From Nostoc sp. ATCC 43529 (GTDB lineage: Bacteria > Cyanobacteriota > Cyanobacteriia > Cyanobacteriales > Nostocaceae), in assembly GCA_003326205.1 (NCBI GenBank), contig LWTK01000037.1:62001-126000 (forward strand): a DNA stretch of 64,000 nt. Direction: 5' to 3'. A program made the translations under genes and the position numbers. The notes beneath the pieces are model-generated. The model worked only from the letters and a program-made list of their open reading frames with translations. It had not been told where the DNA came from and did no database searches. This document shows, piece by piece, positions 41,261-50,809 of this stretch (position 1 is its first letter; each line of letters begins with the position of its first letter).

Positions 41261-42472
41261 CTATTTTTTGGGGTAAGTTCCTGATTGCACTTTGAAGGTT
41301 TGAATTTTACCGCTGCGGTTGACTTCGATCGCTAAAATATCCCCAACTTTACTGGACTCTACCAGTTTCTGCACTTGGGCTGAGGTTTTGACTGGCTGAC
41401 CGTTGACTTTTTGAATCACGTCTCCAGCAAGAAGTCCTCCCTGTTTCGCTGGAGAGTCCTCTGTTACTTCTTTAATGACAATCCCCGCTTCCTGCTGAAT
41501 ATTCAGCCGATTTTCTCGATTAATCTGCTGTTTTCTGCTTGGAGAAAGGTCTGCCATTTCAATACCCAAGAAGGGATGTTCTACACGCCCTTTGGTAAAA
41601 AGCTCATTGGCAATGCGGGCGGCGGTTTCAATGGGAATGGCAAAGCCGAGTCCTTGGGCATCAGCGCGAATGGCAGTGTTAACACCAATCACTTCGCCTT
41701 GGGCATTCAACAAAGGGCCGCCAGAATTGCCAGGGTTAATTGCTGCATCAGTTTGGATAAAGCTAACCCGCTTATCTGGGACACCAACTTGAGTGCTAGT
41801 GCGGTCTGTAGCGCTGATGATGCCAATGGTGACAGTATTATCTAAACCTAGAGGATTGCCAATAGCGATCGCCCACTGTCCTGGTATCAAATTTTGCGAA
41901 TTTCCCAACTTCACCGTCGGTAGATTGTTCGCTTTGATTTTCACTACCGCCACATCAGTCATCGAATCCACTCCCACCACCTTACCCTCTAAAGTCCGAC
42001 CATCTTTGAGGGTAACTAACACTGTATCTGTATCGGCTACAACATGAGCGTTGGTGAGTAATTGTCCATCTTCGCTCAAAATAAATCCCGATCCCGTACC
42101 ACGTTCAATGCGTTCCTGGGGAATTGGTTGCTCATCCTCTCCAAAAAATCGCCGCAACAGGGGATTTTTCAAAGCATCAGAAATAGGATTGGCTACTTTA
42201 CGGGTGGCATTAATTCGCACCACAGCCGGGCCAACCTTTTGCACTGCCGTTGCAATAAAATTTACATTATCGCCTCCAGTAGCCCCGATCGCTCCGTTGG
42301 GAGAATTGGGAACTACCGATTCGGGAGGCAAAGCTATTGTTACATTTTTTAACTGTTGGAACGAGGGATTTTGTGACAGCAGATAACGACTGCTAAACAA
42401 ACCTGCACCACCGCCGATCACCAGTAAAAACAGATAAACGGCCAGTTGCTTTAAGGATAACTTCATAATCAT
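41261..42472 (-). CDS. HtrA/Deg-type serine protease with one PDZ domain
   Basis: A 403-residue protein from the ATG at 42472 (the frame reaches a TTG six codons up). An N-terminal membrane anchor or signal (LAVYLFLLVIGGGAGLF) precedes a trypsin-like domain with His in LTNAHVVAD, Asp in DSMTDVAVVKI, and Ser in INPGNSGGPLL. One PDZ domain follows (residues about 300-395, VTEDSPAKQGGLLAGDVIQKVNG). It resembles HhoA/HhoB/HtrA of Synechocystis, which degrade misfolded proteins in the cell envelope. Which of the three it equals is not certain. Confidence 0.92.
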   Translation of the reverse strand: MIMKLSLKQLAVYLFLLVIGGGAGLFSSRYLLSQNPSFQQLKNVTIALPPESVVPNSPNGAIGATGGDNVNFIATAVQKVGPAVVRINATRKVANPISDALKNPLLRRFFGEDEQPIPQERIERGTGSGFILSEDGQLLTNAHVVADTDTVLVTLKDGRTLEGKVVGVDSMTDVAVVKIKANNLPTVKLGNSQNLIPGQWAIAIGNPLGLDNTVTIGIISATDRTSTQVGVPDKRVSFIQTDAAINPGNSGGPLLNAQGEVIGVNTAIRADAQGLGFAIPIETAARIANELFTKGRVEHPFLGIEMADLSPSRKQQINRENRLNIQQEAGIVIKEVTEDSPAKQGGLLAGDVIQKVNGQPVKTSAQVQKLVESSKVGDILAIEVNRSGKIQTFKVQSGTYPKK

Positions 42473-42539
42473 TCTGCTCAAGGACAGCAATGCAGTTGCT
42501 AATTTCTAAGTGTAGTCAAGCCAACGGCAAGTGGATAGA

Positions 42540-42680
42540 TCTATTTAGGAGGAATTAGGGATTGGGACATCGGGCATTAGGAGATGACAGAGTGAGGGAA
42601 CAAGGAAAATAACTCCTCACTCTTAAGTCTTAACTCCTAACTCAGCACTCACGACTGACAATGCCCCATGCCCAATTTTT
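42540..42680. repeat. Repeat-rich spacer between htrA and the LysM gene
   Basis: Contains GGGACATCGGGCATTAGG, AACTCCTCACTC, AACTCCTAACTC and AATGCCCCATGCCC pieces, all related to repeats elsewhere in the window. Promoters for both divergent genes must lie at its edges. Confidence 0.65.
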
Positions 42681-42728
42681 AAACTCTCCATCTAAGATCT
42701 AAAGTTAATGCGCTTTTGACTTGTATAC

Positions 42729-43625
42729 ATGACTTTACCTTTTCGTCAACTATTTCTCTGTAGCTTAGTTAGCGCCTTGGGGTTAGTATCCATACTGCCA
42801 AACTTTAACAGCGCCAATGCTGCTGTAGATGGTTGTCCAACTCCAGCCCTATCTCGCTTCCAACGCCATAAAGTAGTTCGTGGCGAAACTTTGGAGACTA
42901 TAGCGCAGCGCTACAATCTCATCCCCACAACTATTATCGGGATGAATCCAGCTTTGCAGAATAACGGAGCGATCGCTACCGTTGGTACTGTACTGCAAAT
43001 TCCTCCCTACAATGGGATTGTAGTCGAAGTGCCGAGCGGTCAAACTTGGCGGCAAGTGGCAGCAAAATACAAAATTCGTGCCGATAGCCTTTTTGAGGTG
43101 AATGGTTGCCAACAAGACCCCAGAATCGTCTTCGTTCCGGGGGTAAATTGGTCGCCCGATGGTGTTGTCACCAAGGCTCCTGTACCTACTGATACGGGTA
43201 CGCAAAACCGTGTATCTCTGTCGGGATATCCCTTGGCAGAAGTAGCAAATGTGGCATTAGCTTACGGCTGGCAGATAAATCCTGGTACAGGTCAAGTTTT
43301 CTTCCATAGCGGCGTTGATTTGTTAGCACCAGTTGGTACAGATGTGCTAGCGATCGCGCCTGGAACCGTAGCCTTTGCCAATGACCAAGGTAGTTATGGC
43401 AAGTTGGTCATCATTAACCACGGCGGCGGACTCCAAAGCCGCTACGCGCAACTTGATAGTATCAATGTCAGTGTTGGTCAAAAAGTCAACAAAGGCGACT
43501 TACTGGGAAATGTAGGCACCAGTGGAACACCAAGCGCCAGTCAACCCCATCTCCATTTTGAAGTTCGTTCTAGCTCATCTCTGGGTTGGGTAGCACAAGA
43601 TCCCAAGGGTTTTTTGAAGAAATGA
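42729..43625 (+). CDS. LysM/M23 peptidoglycan endopeptidase
   Basis: A 298-residue secreted protein (signal peptide near LVSALGLVSILPNFNSANA). Two LysM-like peptidoglycan-binding segments follow: HKVVRGETLETIAQRYNLIP (about 47-66) and TWRQVAAKYKIRADSLFEVN. The C-terminal M23 metallopeptidase has the zinc ligands in FFHSGVDLLAP and HLHFEVR and the intervening GSYGKLVIINHGGGLQSRYA. It should cut peptide cross-links during cell wall growth or septum processing. Confidence 0.92.
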   Translation: MTLPFRQLFLCSLVSALGLVSILPNFNSANAAVDGCPTPALSRFQRHKVVRGETLETIAQRYNLIPTTIIGMNPALQNNGAIATVGTVLQIPPYNGIVVEVPSGQTWRQVAAKYKIRADSLFEVNGCQQDPRIVFVPGVNWSPDGVVTKAPVPTDTGTQNRVSLSGYPLAEVANVALAYGWQINPGTGQVFFHSGVDLLAPVGTDVLAIAPGTVAFANDQGSYGKLVIINHGGGLQSRYAQLDSINVSVGQKVNKGDLLGNVGTSGTPSASQPHLHFEVRSSSSLGWVAQDPKGFLKK

Positions 43626-43647
43626 GGTTCGTTTTGAAACGTAGAGG

Positions 43648-43725
43648 GGCGCAAAGGGAAATGCAAAGGAACGCAGAGGAAAATCTCTGTGTTCCTCTGC
43701 GAAACCTTTGCGATCCTTTGCGTTA
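43648..43725. repeat. Long inverted repeat between convergent genes
   Basis: GCAAAGG...GAACGCAGAGGAA and its near-complement TTCCTCTGCG...CCTTTGCGATCCTTTGCG form a long imperfect stem. It ends in a TTAAAAAAA run and probably serves as terminator for both sides. Confidence 0.75.
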
Positions 43726-44760
43726 AAAAAATGATGCTATATTTTCGCTAGATTTTATAACGTGCATTCCTGCTTCTGCAAATCTTGTAAATATCGCATC
43801 TGCCTGTTCTGTATAGTCCACAACACCAGCAACAACCACAGGAGAAGTGCAATCTTCTAGCAAATAGATTTTTTGAGCAAGGGTGGCATCTACCTGTTTA
43901 ATTTCTGTTAATAAATCATCAATTGTCCAGGCGACACAATGGCTTTTAGCTTGGCCACCAATGATTACAACATCGAATTCTAAAAGTTGCTTAATTAGGC
44001 GCATATTTTTTTGCCCAAGTGGACGTTTTTCAAAATCTTCCAAAACTTCTGGACGTAAAATAGAATAGTTTTCTGTTAAAGGATTTTCGCCTTTAATTTC
44101 AAATTGCGTTTGATTTTGACGAGCGATGCCATGAAAAAAGATTGCTTCTTCTACCGATGAAACTAAAGCATGGCCAATGCCGCCCAACATTGAATGATAA
44201 GGCCAAACTGTCAGAGGATATTTTCCATCTTGGCTGAGTTGCTTGACGTAATGATAAGCATGTTTTTCTAATAATTCGTAATTGCCATTAGTGACACTAT
44301 TAGCAACTGCTGGGTTGACTTTCCAAATACCTTGTTCGATATCTCTAGGAGTGATGCTAGTAGCTGCCGGGATGGGATGTTCTCCGGCGGGATTCACCCA
44401 AAAGATAGGATGGAAAATTTGAGTTGCTGTGTGAGTATCTAAGGTGGGGATAATTTTTGTAATTATTCCCAAATTACGATAGATAAATTCAGATAATCGT
44501 CGATTGTCATCTACTGCCGCAGTACCGCTTCTTCCTCCTACAAATAATTCAAATCCAGGAATGCAAAAGGTGTTTTGGACATCAATTAATAGTAGGCAAA
44601 TGCGAGTTTTGTCTAAAGATGTAGGCTGAATTTTGTGTTGTTGTGCCCATGTTTCAGCTGCGGCTGCAATCTCTTGGTAAGGTACGCGCCAGACTTCGCC
44701 GACTTTATCGGGGTTAAAGTGCGACGGAATTGGTAGTTGGGTTATTGTTTGGGTATTCAT
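43723..44760 (-). CDS. Isochorismatase-fold cysteine hydrolase (nicotinamidase-like)
   Basis: A 345-residue protein of the cysteine hydrolase superfamily. Catalytic residues appear as Asp in CLLLIDVQNTFCIPG, a conserved Lys (WKVNP region), and Cys in GGQAKSHCVAWTIDDL. It is longer than nicotinamidase (about 200 residues) and has family-specific insertions. It may hydrolyse an amide. A 7-bp inverted repeat ATTACAG/CTGTAAT at 44762-44786 sits immediately before the start and could be an operator. Confidence 0.8.
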   Translation of the reverse strand: MNTQTITQLPIPSHFNPDKVGEVWRVPYQEIAAAAETWAQQHKIQPTSLDKTRICLLLIDVQNTFCIPGFELFVGGRSGTAAVDDNRRLSEFIYRNLGIITKIIPTLDTHTATQIFHPIFWVNPAGEHPIPAATSITPRDIEQGIWKVNPAVANSVTNGNYELLEKHAYHYVKQLSQDGKYPLTVWPYHSMLGGIGHALVSSVEEAIFFHGIARQNQTQFEIKGENPLTENYSILRPEVLEDFEKRPLGQKNMRLIKQLLEFDVVIIGGQAKSHCVAWTIDDLLTEIKQVDATLAQKIYLLEDCTSPVVVAGVVDYTEQADAIFTRFAEAGMHVIKSSENIASFF

Positions 44761-45180
44761 AATTACAGTTTTATTTATTCTGTAATAACATCAATAATTT
44801 CAATACCCAAGTTTTTTCAAGTTCAGTGTTACTCTAATACGCAATCGGTCTAATTAGCTGGCGATCGCTTCTGTTGTTCCCTACACACTACTATTAATCT
44901 TCACAGTTTCTCCCTCCAAGCTATACTTTTTGCCGTATCCGCCAGGTTTAGGTTGAAAGAAAGCTGTGCAATTGTCCATTCCTCTAGAGTAAAAGCTCTT
45001 GATGACTAAAGTTTCTGCTAAAAACTGGGTTAGTTAAGAAAATTTAAGGCGATCGCTTTTGTTTCTTTATTTTCTTTTTTGCAATCCCATTACCCAAAAA
45101 TACCCCTACTGTGGCAATCTGAGAAACAGAGATTTATCAAATCTGATATTTTAACTACAGCAAATTTGCCATTACAGGTT
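44761..45180. other. Gene-free spacer before ispG
   Basis: About 420 bases between divergent genes with two HIP1 sites and no gene. The frame of ispG remains open up to a TTG at 45079, but the family start is at 45181. Confidence 0.5.
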
Positions 45181-46407
45181 ATGCAAACTCTGCCCACACC
45201 GGATACTGCAAAGACTACATCAACCCAACCTACCTTTGATACAACTATCAAGCGGCGTCAAACCCGTCCCGTAAAGGTAGGTAATGTCACCATTGGCGGT
45301 GGCTACCCCGTTGTGGTGCAGTCAATGATTAACGAAGACACTCTTGATATTGATGGTTCCGTGGCTGCTATTCGTCGTCTGCACGAAATTGGCTGCGAAA
45401 TTGTCCGCGTCACAGTGCCAAGTATGGCTCATGCTAAAGCGTTAGCAGAAATTAAACAAAAATTAATTAAAACTTATCAAGACGTGCCAATTGTGGCTGA
45501 TGTCCATCACAACGGCATGAAAATAGCTTTGGAAGTTTCCAAGCACATAGAGAAGGTGCGGATTAATCCAGGGTTGTATGTCTTTGAAAAGCCAAACTTT
45601 AATAGAACCGAATATACTCAAGCCGAATTTGACGAAATCGGCGAAAAAATCCGCGAAACTCTAGAACCTCTGGTAGTTTCTTTGCGTGACCAAGGTAAAT
45701 CGATGCGAATTGGGGTAAATCACGGTTCTCTCGCTGAGAGAATGCTATTTACCTACGGCGACACCCCTGAAGGAATGGTGGAATCAGCCATAGAATTTAT
45801 TCGCATCTGTGAATCTTTAGATTTTCGCAACTTGGTAATTTCCATGAAAGCGTCACGAGTGCCGGTGATGGTAGCCGCCTATCGCCTCATAGCCAAGCGT
45901 ATGGATGAGCTAGGTATGGATTATCCGCTACATTTAGGCGTTACCGAAGCCGGTGATGGGGAATATGGGCGAATCAAATCCACTGCTGGAATTGCGACAT
46001 TACTCGCTGATGGCATCGGCGACACCATTCGCGTGTCACTCACAGAACCACCAGAAAAAGAAATTCCCGTTTGCTACAGCATTCTCCAAGCTTTGGGATT
46101 GCGAAAAACAATGGTGGAATACGTCGCCTGTCCTTCTTGTGGACGGACTTTGTTTAATTTAGAAGAAGTCCTACACAAAGTCCGGGAAGCCACCAAACAC
46201 TTAACTGGTCTGGACATAGCAGTTATGGGCTGCATCGTCAACGGCCCAGGAGAAATGGCAGATGCCGACTATGGTTATGTCGGTAAAACACCTGGTTACA
46301 TTTCTTTGTATCGTGGCAGAGAAGAAATTAAAAAAGTGCCAGAAGACAAAGGTGTAGAGGAATTAATCAATCTGATTAAGGCAGATGGACGCTGGGTAGA
46401 GCCGTAG
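45181..46407 (+). CDS. ispG: 4-hydroxy-3-methylbut-2-enyl diphosphate synthase IspG
   Basis: A 408-residue enzyme from the ATG at 45181 ([13 protein letters not shown]). IspG (GcpE) converts MEcPP to HMBPP in the MEP pathway with a 4Fe-4S cluster and ferredoxin. The TIM-barrel start [20 protein letters not shown] and cluster ligands in [15 protein letters not shown] and [19 protein letters not shown] are present. The longer frame up to TTG 45079 is not typical for the family. Confidence 0.95.
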   Translation: MQTLPTPDTAKTTSTQPTFDTTIKRRQTRPVKVGNVTIGGGYPVVVQSMINEDTLDIDGSVAAIRRLHEIGCEIVRVTVPSMAHAKALAEIKQKLIKTYQDVPIVADVHHNGMKIALEVSKHIEKVRINPGLYVFEKPNFNRTEYTQAEFDEIGEKIRETLEPLVVSLRDQGKSMRIGVNHGSLAERMLFTYGDTPEGMVESAIEFIRICESLDFRNLVISMKASRVPVMVAAYRLIAKRMDELGMDYPLHLGVTEAGDGEYGRIKSTAGIATLLADGIGDTIRVSLTEPPEKEIPVCYSILQALGLRKTMVEYVACPSCGRTLFNLEEVLHKVREATKHLTGLDIAVMGCIVNGPGEMADADYGYVGKTPGYISLYRGREEIKKVPEDKGVEELINLIKADGRWVEP

Positions 46408-46429
46408 AAGGTGGAAACGCCTTGGGGAA

Positions 46430-46512
46430 AGGGAAAAGGCAAAAGGTAAAAGCAGGGATCTTTCTTTTCCCCTTTGCCCCTTGCCCTTTGCCCCTTGCCC
46501 TTTGCCCCATAT
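46430..46512. repeat. CCCTTTGCCCCTTGC repeat hairpin after ispG
   Basis: GGGAAAGGGAAAAGGCAAAAGG on the left and repeated CCCTTTGCCCCTTG on the right form an imperfect stem just downstream of ispG, a possible terminator. Confidence 0.65.
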
Positions 46513-46667
46513 CCAATTTATAAAACTTTTGTATAGATAACGACCAACATCGCCTGATTGTCAAGTATTTTGTTGAAATTAGAAATACATGCTTGACCTC
46601 TACAGTAATACCCTGTGTTAGATTGAGCATACTGACTATAAATTTTCCCTCTGACGCAGCTGTCATT

Positions 46668-47954
46668 ATGGTGATTACAAAAAATAGGCTTGTTTTGGGT
46701 GCTACGGTAGTAACACTCTCCACGATCGCAGTTACTAGCCTTGGCATTCACTCACGAGGTCAGGCTTTATTTAAAGCAAGTCCCAAAGAATTGGTAGATG
46801 AAGTTTGGCAAATTGTCCAGCGCCAATACGTAGACGGTACCTTTAACCAGGTAGATTGGCAGGCTGTTCGTAACGAGTATGTGAAGAACAAGTCCTACAG
46901 TAATCAACAGGAAGCTTATAAGTCCATTCGGGAAATGCTCAAAAAGCTAGATGACCCATACACCCGATTTATGGACCCAGAGGAATTTAAGAATATGCAA
47001 GTGGATACCTCTGGAGAATTAACAGGAATTGGTATCACAATCAGTCAGGATGAAAAAACGAAGCAACTGATTGTAATTGCCCCAATTGAAGATACGCCAG
47101 CTTTTAAAGCTGGTATTTTGGCTAAAGATATCATCCTCAAAATTGACAACAAAAGCACTAAGGGGATGGATACAAATCAGGCAGTATCTTTGATTCGAGG
47201 TGAAGCCGGAACCCAAGTCACTCTAACCATTCAGCGAAACGGTCAGACAAGGCAATTTAACATCAAACGGGCGCGGATCGAAATTCATCCAGTTAAATAT
47301 TCTCAAAAGCAAACTCCAGCAGGTAACCTTGGTTACATTCGTCTGAACCAATTCAGTGCCAATGCTGGTAAAGAAATGCAAGCCGCTATCAGAGATTTAG
47401 AAAGCAAAAAGGTATCTGGATATATCCTCGATTTACGTGGTAATCCAGGCGGTTTATTATTCTCCAGTATAGAAATTGCCCGGATGTGGTTAAATAAAGG
47501 CACAATTGTTTCCACCATTGACCGTGGAGGTGAGCGAGAACGAGAGGTGGCAAACGGGCGGGCGCTAACAAATAAACCTTTGGTGGTATTAGTAGATAAA
47601 GGTTCCGCTAGTGCCAGTGAAATCCTGTCAGGAGCTTTGCAGGACAATAAACGTGCTGTTTTGGTAGGTACTCAAACCTTTGGTAAGGGATTAGTGCAAT
47701 CGGTACGTCCCCTAGAAGATGGTTCGGGGTTAGCTGTGACCATTGCAAAATACCACACACCGAGCGATCGCGATATTAATAAGCATGGCATCGATCCAGA
47801 TGTGAAGGTAGATTTAAGTGATGCTCAGCGACAGGACTTGTGGCTCAACGAACGTGACAAACTCGCTACCCTAAAAGACCCCCAATTCGCTAAAGCAGTG
47901 GAAGTCATGGGTAAACAACTTGCTGCTAAAGGCACAGCCACAGCGGAAAAATAA
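46668..47954 (+). CDS. Carboxyl-terminal processing peptidase (S41, Ctp)
   Basis: A 428-residue protease from the ATG at 46668 (MVITKNRLVLGATVVTLSTI). An N-terminal signal/anchor precedes a helical region, one PDZ domain (GELTGIGITISQ to VTLTIQRNGQTRQFN), and the S41 catalytic core with Ser in DKGSASASEILSGAL and Lys in TFGKGLVQSV. Cyanobacteria have three Ctp paralogues; CtpA processes photosystem II protein D1, but this one cannot be assigned to CtpA, B or C from sequence alone. Confidence 0.93.
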   Translation: MVITKNRLVLGATVVTLSTIAVTSLGIHSRGQALFKASPKELVDEVWQIVQRQYVDGTFNQVDWQAVRNEYVKNKSYSNQQEAYKSIREMLKKLDDPYTRFMDPEEFKNMQVDTSGELTGIGITISQDEKTKQLIVIAPIEDTPAFKAGILAKDIILKIDNKSTKGMDTNQAVSLIRGEAGTQVTLTIQRNGQTRQFNIKRARIEIHPVKYSQKQTPAGNLGYIRLNQFSANAGKEMQAAIRDLESKKVSGYILDLRGNPGGLLFSSIEIARMWLNKGTIVSTIDRGGEREREVANGRALTNKPLVVLVDKGSASASEILSGALQDNKRAVLVGTQTFGKGLVQSVRPLEDGSGLAVTIAKYHTPSDRDINKHGIDPDVKVDLSDAQRQDLWLNERDKLATLKDPQFAKAVEVMGKQLAAKGTATAEK

Positions 47955-48061
47955 CTTCTTTGGGCATGGGGCATGGAGAGACAAGGGAAACAAGGGAGAC
48001 AAGGAAAATAACTCCTCACTCTTAACTCCCAACTCAGCACTCCCAATGCCCAATGCCCAAC

Positions 48062-48247
48062 TCAAACTGGTTGACACTTTCCACTTCTGATGAGTCCGAT
48101 ACGGCGGGCAATCGCTTCTTCTTGGGAAGTATAAGGCCCCCACTGTTCTATAATTTCTGCATCGTCCTCTTGTATTTGGTTGCTGGAGACTATTTCGCAA
48201 TTACCAGCAGAACGCTTGACAATATACCATTCTTGTGTATTTTCCAT
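48062..48247 (-). CDS. Small conserved cyanobacterial protein, unknown function
   Basis: A 61-residue protein (MENTQEWYIVKRSAGNCEIV, then WGPYTSQEEAIARRIGLIRS). The sequence looks like a compact, globular domain of a type found in many cyanobacteria; no catalytic motif is apparent. It is convergent with the Ctp gene and separated from it by TGGGCAT/CCAATGC repeats. Confidence 0.7.
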   Translation of the reverse strand: MENTQEWYIVKRSAGNCEIVSSNQIQEDDAEIIEQWGPYTSQEEAIARRIGLIRSGKCQPV

Positions 48248-48335
48248 ACGGGGAGTGAAAATTTGGTTTTTATAGTCAGAATTCTACAAAGCAGATTGCT
48301 AGGATATACATTAAGAATGTTTTTTTGTCAAGCTT

Positions 48336-48590
48336 ATGCCTTCACCGTTTCCAGGGATGAACCCTTATTTAGAGAATCCAGAACTGTGGGCTGAAGTTCA
48401 AAGTTGGTTAGTTATTGCGATCGCTGAGTTATTGGTTCCTCAACTACGACCGAAATATCGAGTGGCAGTTGAAAAACGAGTATACCAAATGATAGATGAC
48501 AATTCTATTTTCATTGGTATTCCTGATGTGACGGTGGGACGTTCTGTAACAAGCATAGATAAAGAACATCTTTGGGTCAAGACGCGATGA
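48336..48590 (+). pseudogene. Truncated DUF4058 gene
   Basis: The frame begins MPSPFPGMNPYLENPELWAE, the classic start of DUF4058 proteins, and continues through RPKYRVAVEKRVYQMIDD to IFIGIPDVTVGRS, but stops after 84 residues. Members have about 250. The stop comes from a palindromic repeat (48580-48599). The remaining two thirds are not found downstream, so the gene is broken. Confidence 0.85.
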
Positions 48591-48599
48591 ATCGCGTCT
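48580..48599. repeat. AGACGCGATGAATCGCGTCT palindrome at the break of the DUF4058 gene
   Basis: Identical 20-base palindrome to 29903-29922, followed by CTAC. It provides the stop codon (TGA) of the truncated gene. Confidence 0.9.
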
Positions 48600-48655
48600 C
48601 TACAAGTTGTCTATTTGTGGCATTCTTTTTTCCAATTGGTATAAATGCTTGAAAT

Positions 48656-50788
48656 TTAACGAATACGCACAAATCCAGCTTCACTTATGAGTGTTTGTCC
48701 CTGATTTGTGAGTAACATTTTGGCGTATGCCTCCCCCGCTTGTTGTTCTAAACTATCATTATTCTGTTTGACGATGACAAACATCTGGCGTGTAATAGGA
48801 TATTCACCTGTTTTGATAGCTTGAATGTTTACCTTGTTCCGCTGATTTAGACATCGATCGCCTGTAATCAAAGGTTCTATATAAGGAGCTACAAAATTGT
48901 TGCCTTCTCTGGCGATTGGTAGTGACTTAACCGTACATTGGGGAACGACTTCTGGTGCCGAAGCGTAGTAAATACCACCACGATCGCTTGCTAATTTTCT
49001 CAAGCCATCTGTTGTATTGAAGACGTATACTACGTTACTTCCAAGTTTTTCTTCACCGAGAATATTGTTAACTAAGAACTCGACAGTGCCTCCATCTTCA
49101 AAGCGACGGGAGTAGGCAGTAATTTTTAGGTCAGGGCCGCCTAACTGTTTCCAGTTAGTTATGTTACCAGTATAAATACCTTTGATTTGTGTTAAAGTTA
49201 GCCCTGGAATTGGCAAATCGGGATGAACAGCGATCGCTAATCCTTCCAAAGCTACTGGAATTTGTTTTAGCAATCCCCGTTGTTGAGATTGTTGATATTC
49301 TCTTTGTGCGATGGGACGGGAAGATTGAGAAAAATTCAATTGTCCTTCCAACAACATCCGAATTCCCATACCAGAACCAGGTGTACCTTTAATTGGATCG
49401 GTATAGCGTAACTCAAATTTCGGATGGACTTTTTTGATTTCAGGATCTACATATTTCCGAATTGATGCCCAAGATGTGCTACCACCATAAAACCACGTTC
49501 CTTCGGGAGCAGTAACGGAACTAAAATCAGAGTCGGGTTTTTTGCTAGGAAGAAAATATAATATACCACCACTGGCAACCACACCAAGCAAACCAATTAA
49601 TAACCACGGCTTGATATTTTTCTTTGGTTGATGAGTTGAATTATCTGATTTGATTACAGTCGGCTTTGGCGGAGAAATTTCACATAATCCTTGCCAAGTC
49701 AACGGTTCAACATTGGACTGAATACAAATTGTTGGTAACCAAATTGCACCAGGGTAATCCGACTTAAAATGTTCTAGGCGTTTGCGTGCTTTTTTAACGG
49801 AACTAAATAGTGATTTATGATTATGGGTAAATTCTTTGAAAAAGTACCTTAAAAAGTCTATTGCTACAGGGTCGGGCACAGGTTCCCGCATCACGATCGC
49901 TTGAGGTAAATGTACTTGTGCCAGTTGATTAGCTAATCCCAAACCATCGCAGGAATTAAAAATTGCTAACTGTAATCCTTTTTCAATAGCTTGCTTTAAA
50001 GCCTCCTTAAAATCTTCAATACTCAAGCTATCTTTATCATTGAGTTCAATCCAACCTATTTGTCCATCTTCTTGACTGCCACTGTGCCCTGTAAACACAA
50101 AAATATGATAACCTTGTTCATCCCAAAGGGCTTCACACAAATCTTTGCGGGTAGGCTGCATTAAACAGACTACTTCTACGCCATTTTTTTCTAAATCTTG
50201 AATTAGCTTTAAGTCATCTTTTGTATTAATACCATCGCTCCTACCAACAGCAACCAAAATTCTGATATGTTGGCTTTGAGGAACTAGTTTATCGCTGTGT
50301 TTATTTTTGTTTTTGGGCGCACTGAGGGCAATTTCGGCGTTAGGATAATGTTCTTCAAATAAATTCCATTCTTGCCAAGGAAGGCGACGTAAATCGATAT
50401 CTTTAGCATCAATAATGACGCGAATCTCTTCATTTGATTGATGCAATTGCTGAGCGATCGCGATTAATTTATCCCTAATTGGTAGCCATTTATAATCGTA
50501 AGTATTCAGCCATTGATTTAGCTCGTCTTTGACTGCCAGAGTATGTTCGGCGTGGGAATGAATTGTTACACTTTTGGGTGTGAGACGTAACCCCGGCGCA
50601 GGGGCAACACAAGAACGCACAGCCTCGATTTGACGATAAGCTGACTGCCATTGATTAAAGGATGATTCTAAATTTAGTGGCAAAGGAGGGAGAAACCCTT
50701 CTGTTTCTTCATCTAAATTTTTTACCGTCAGAATTACCAGAAATCCATCTTGCGAACTGCGTCTGAGTTTCAACTTGACGATCGCCAT
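48656..50788 (-). CDS. Membrane-spanning CHAT protease fused to a phosphate-binding-type domain
   Basis: A 710-residue fusion. Residues about 170-365 are a CHAT caspase-like protease with His235 in FVFTGHSGS and Cys280 in FNSCDGLGLANQL. A single membrane helix (residues 393-413, WLLIGLLGVVASGGILYF) separates it from a periplasmic PstS-like solute-binding domain (430-710; VHPDLPIPGLTLTQIKGIYT, TNWKQLGGPDLKI). The topology suggests an outside ligand controls an inside protease. It ends an operon: sigma-like regulator, DUF1822, then this gene (21-base gap). A partner binding protein is encoded 3 kb away at 53784. Targets are unknown. Confidence 0.85.
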   Translation of the reverse strand: MAIVKLKLRRSSQDGFLVILTVKNLDEETEGFLPPLPLNLESSFNQWQSAYRQIEAVRSCVAPAPGLRLTPKSVTIHSHAEHTLAVKDELNQWLNTYDYKWLPIRDKLIAIAQQLHQSNEEIRVIIDAKDIDLRRLPWQEWNLFEEHYPNAEIALSAPKNKNKHSDKLVPQSQHIRILVAVGRSDGINTKDDLKLIQDLEKNGVEVVCLMQPTRKDLCEALWDEQGYHIFVFTGHSGSQEDGQIGWIELNDKDSLSIEDFKEALKQAIEKGLQLAIFNSCDGLGLANQLAQVHLPQAIVMREPVPDPVAIDFLRYFFKEFTHNHKSLFSSVKKARKRLEHFKSDYPGAIWLPTICIQSNVEPLTWQGLCEISPPKPTVIKSDNSTHQPKKNIKPWLLIGLLGVVASGGILYFLPSKKPDSDFSSVTAPEGTWFYGGSTSWASIRKYVDPEIKKVHPKFELRYTDPIKGTPGSGMGIRMLLEGQLNFSQSSRPIAQREYQQSQQRGLLKQIPVALEGLAIAVHPDLPIPGLTLTQIKGIYTGNITNWKQLGGPDLKITAYSRRFEDGGTVEFLVNNILGEEKLGSNVVYVFNTTDGLRKLASDRGGIYYASAPEVVPQCTVKSLPIAREGNNFVAPYIEPLITGDRCLNQRNKVNIQAIKTGEYPITRQMFVIVKQNNDSLEQQAGEAYAKMLLTNQGQTLISEAGFVRIR

Positions 50789-50809
50789 TGCTGTCTCCTT
50801 TTGTTTGTT

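Noticed and set aside
41411-42386. Several plus-strand frames opposite the HtrA gene
   Set aside because: All lie on the antisense of a strongly supported gene.
45079-45180. N-terminal extension of ispG
   Set aside because: The extension starts at a TTG without a ribosome binding site; the family begins at the ATG at 45181.
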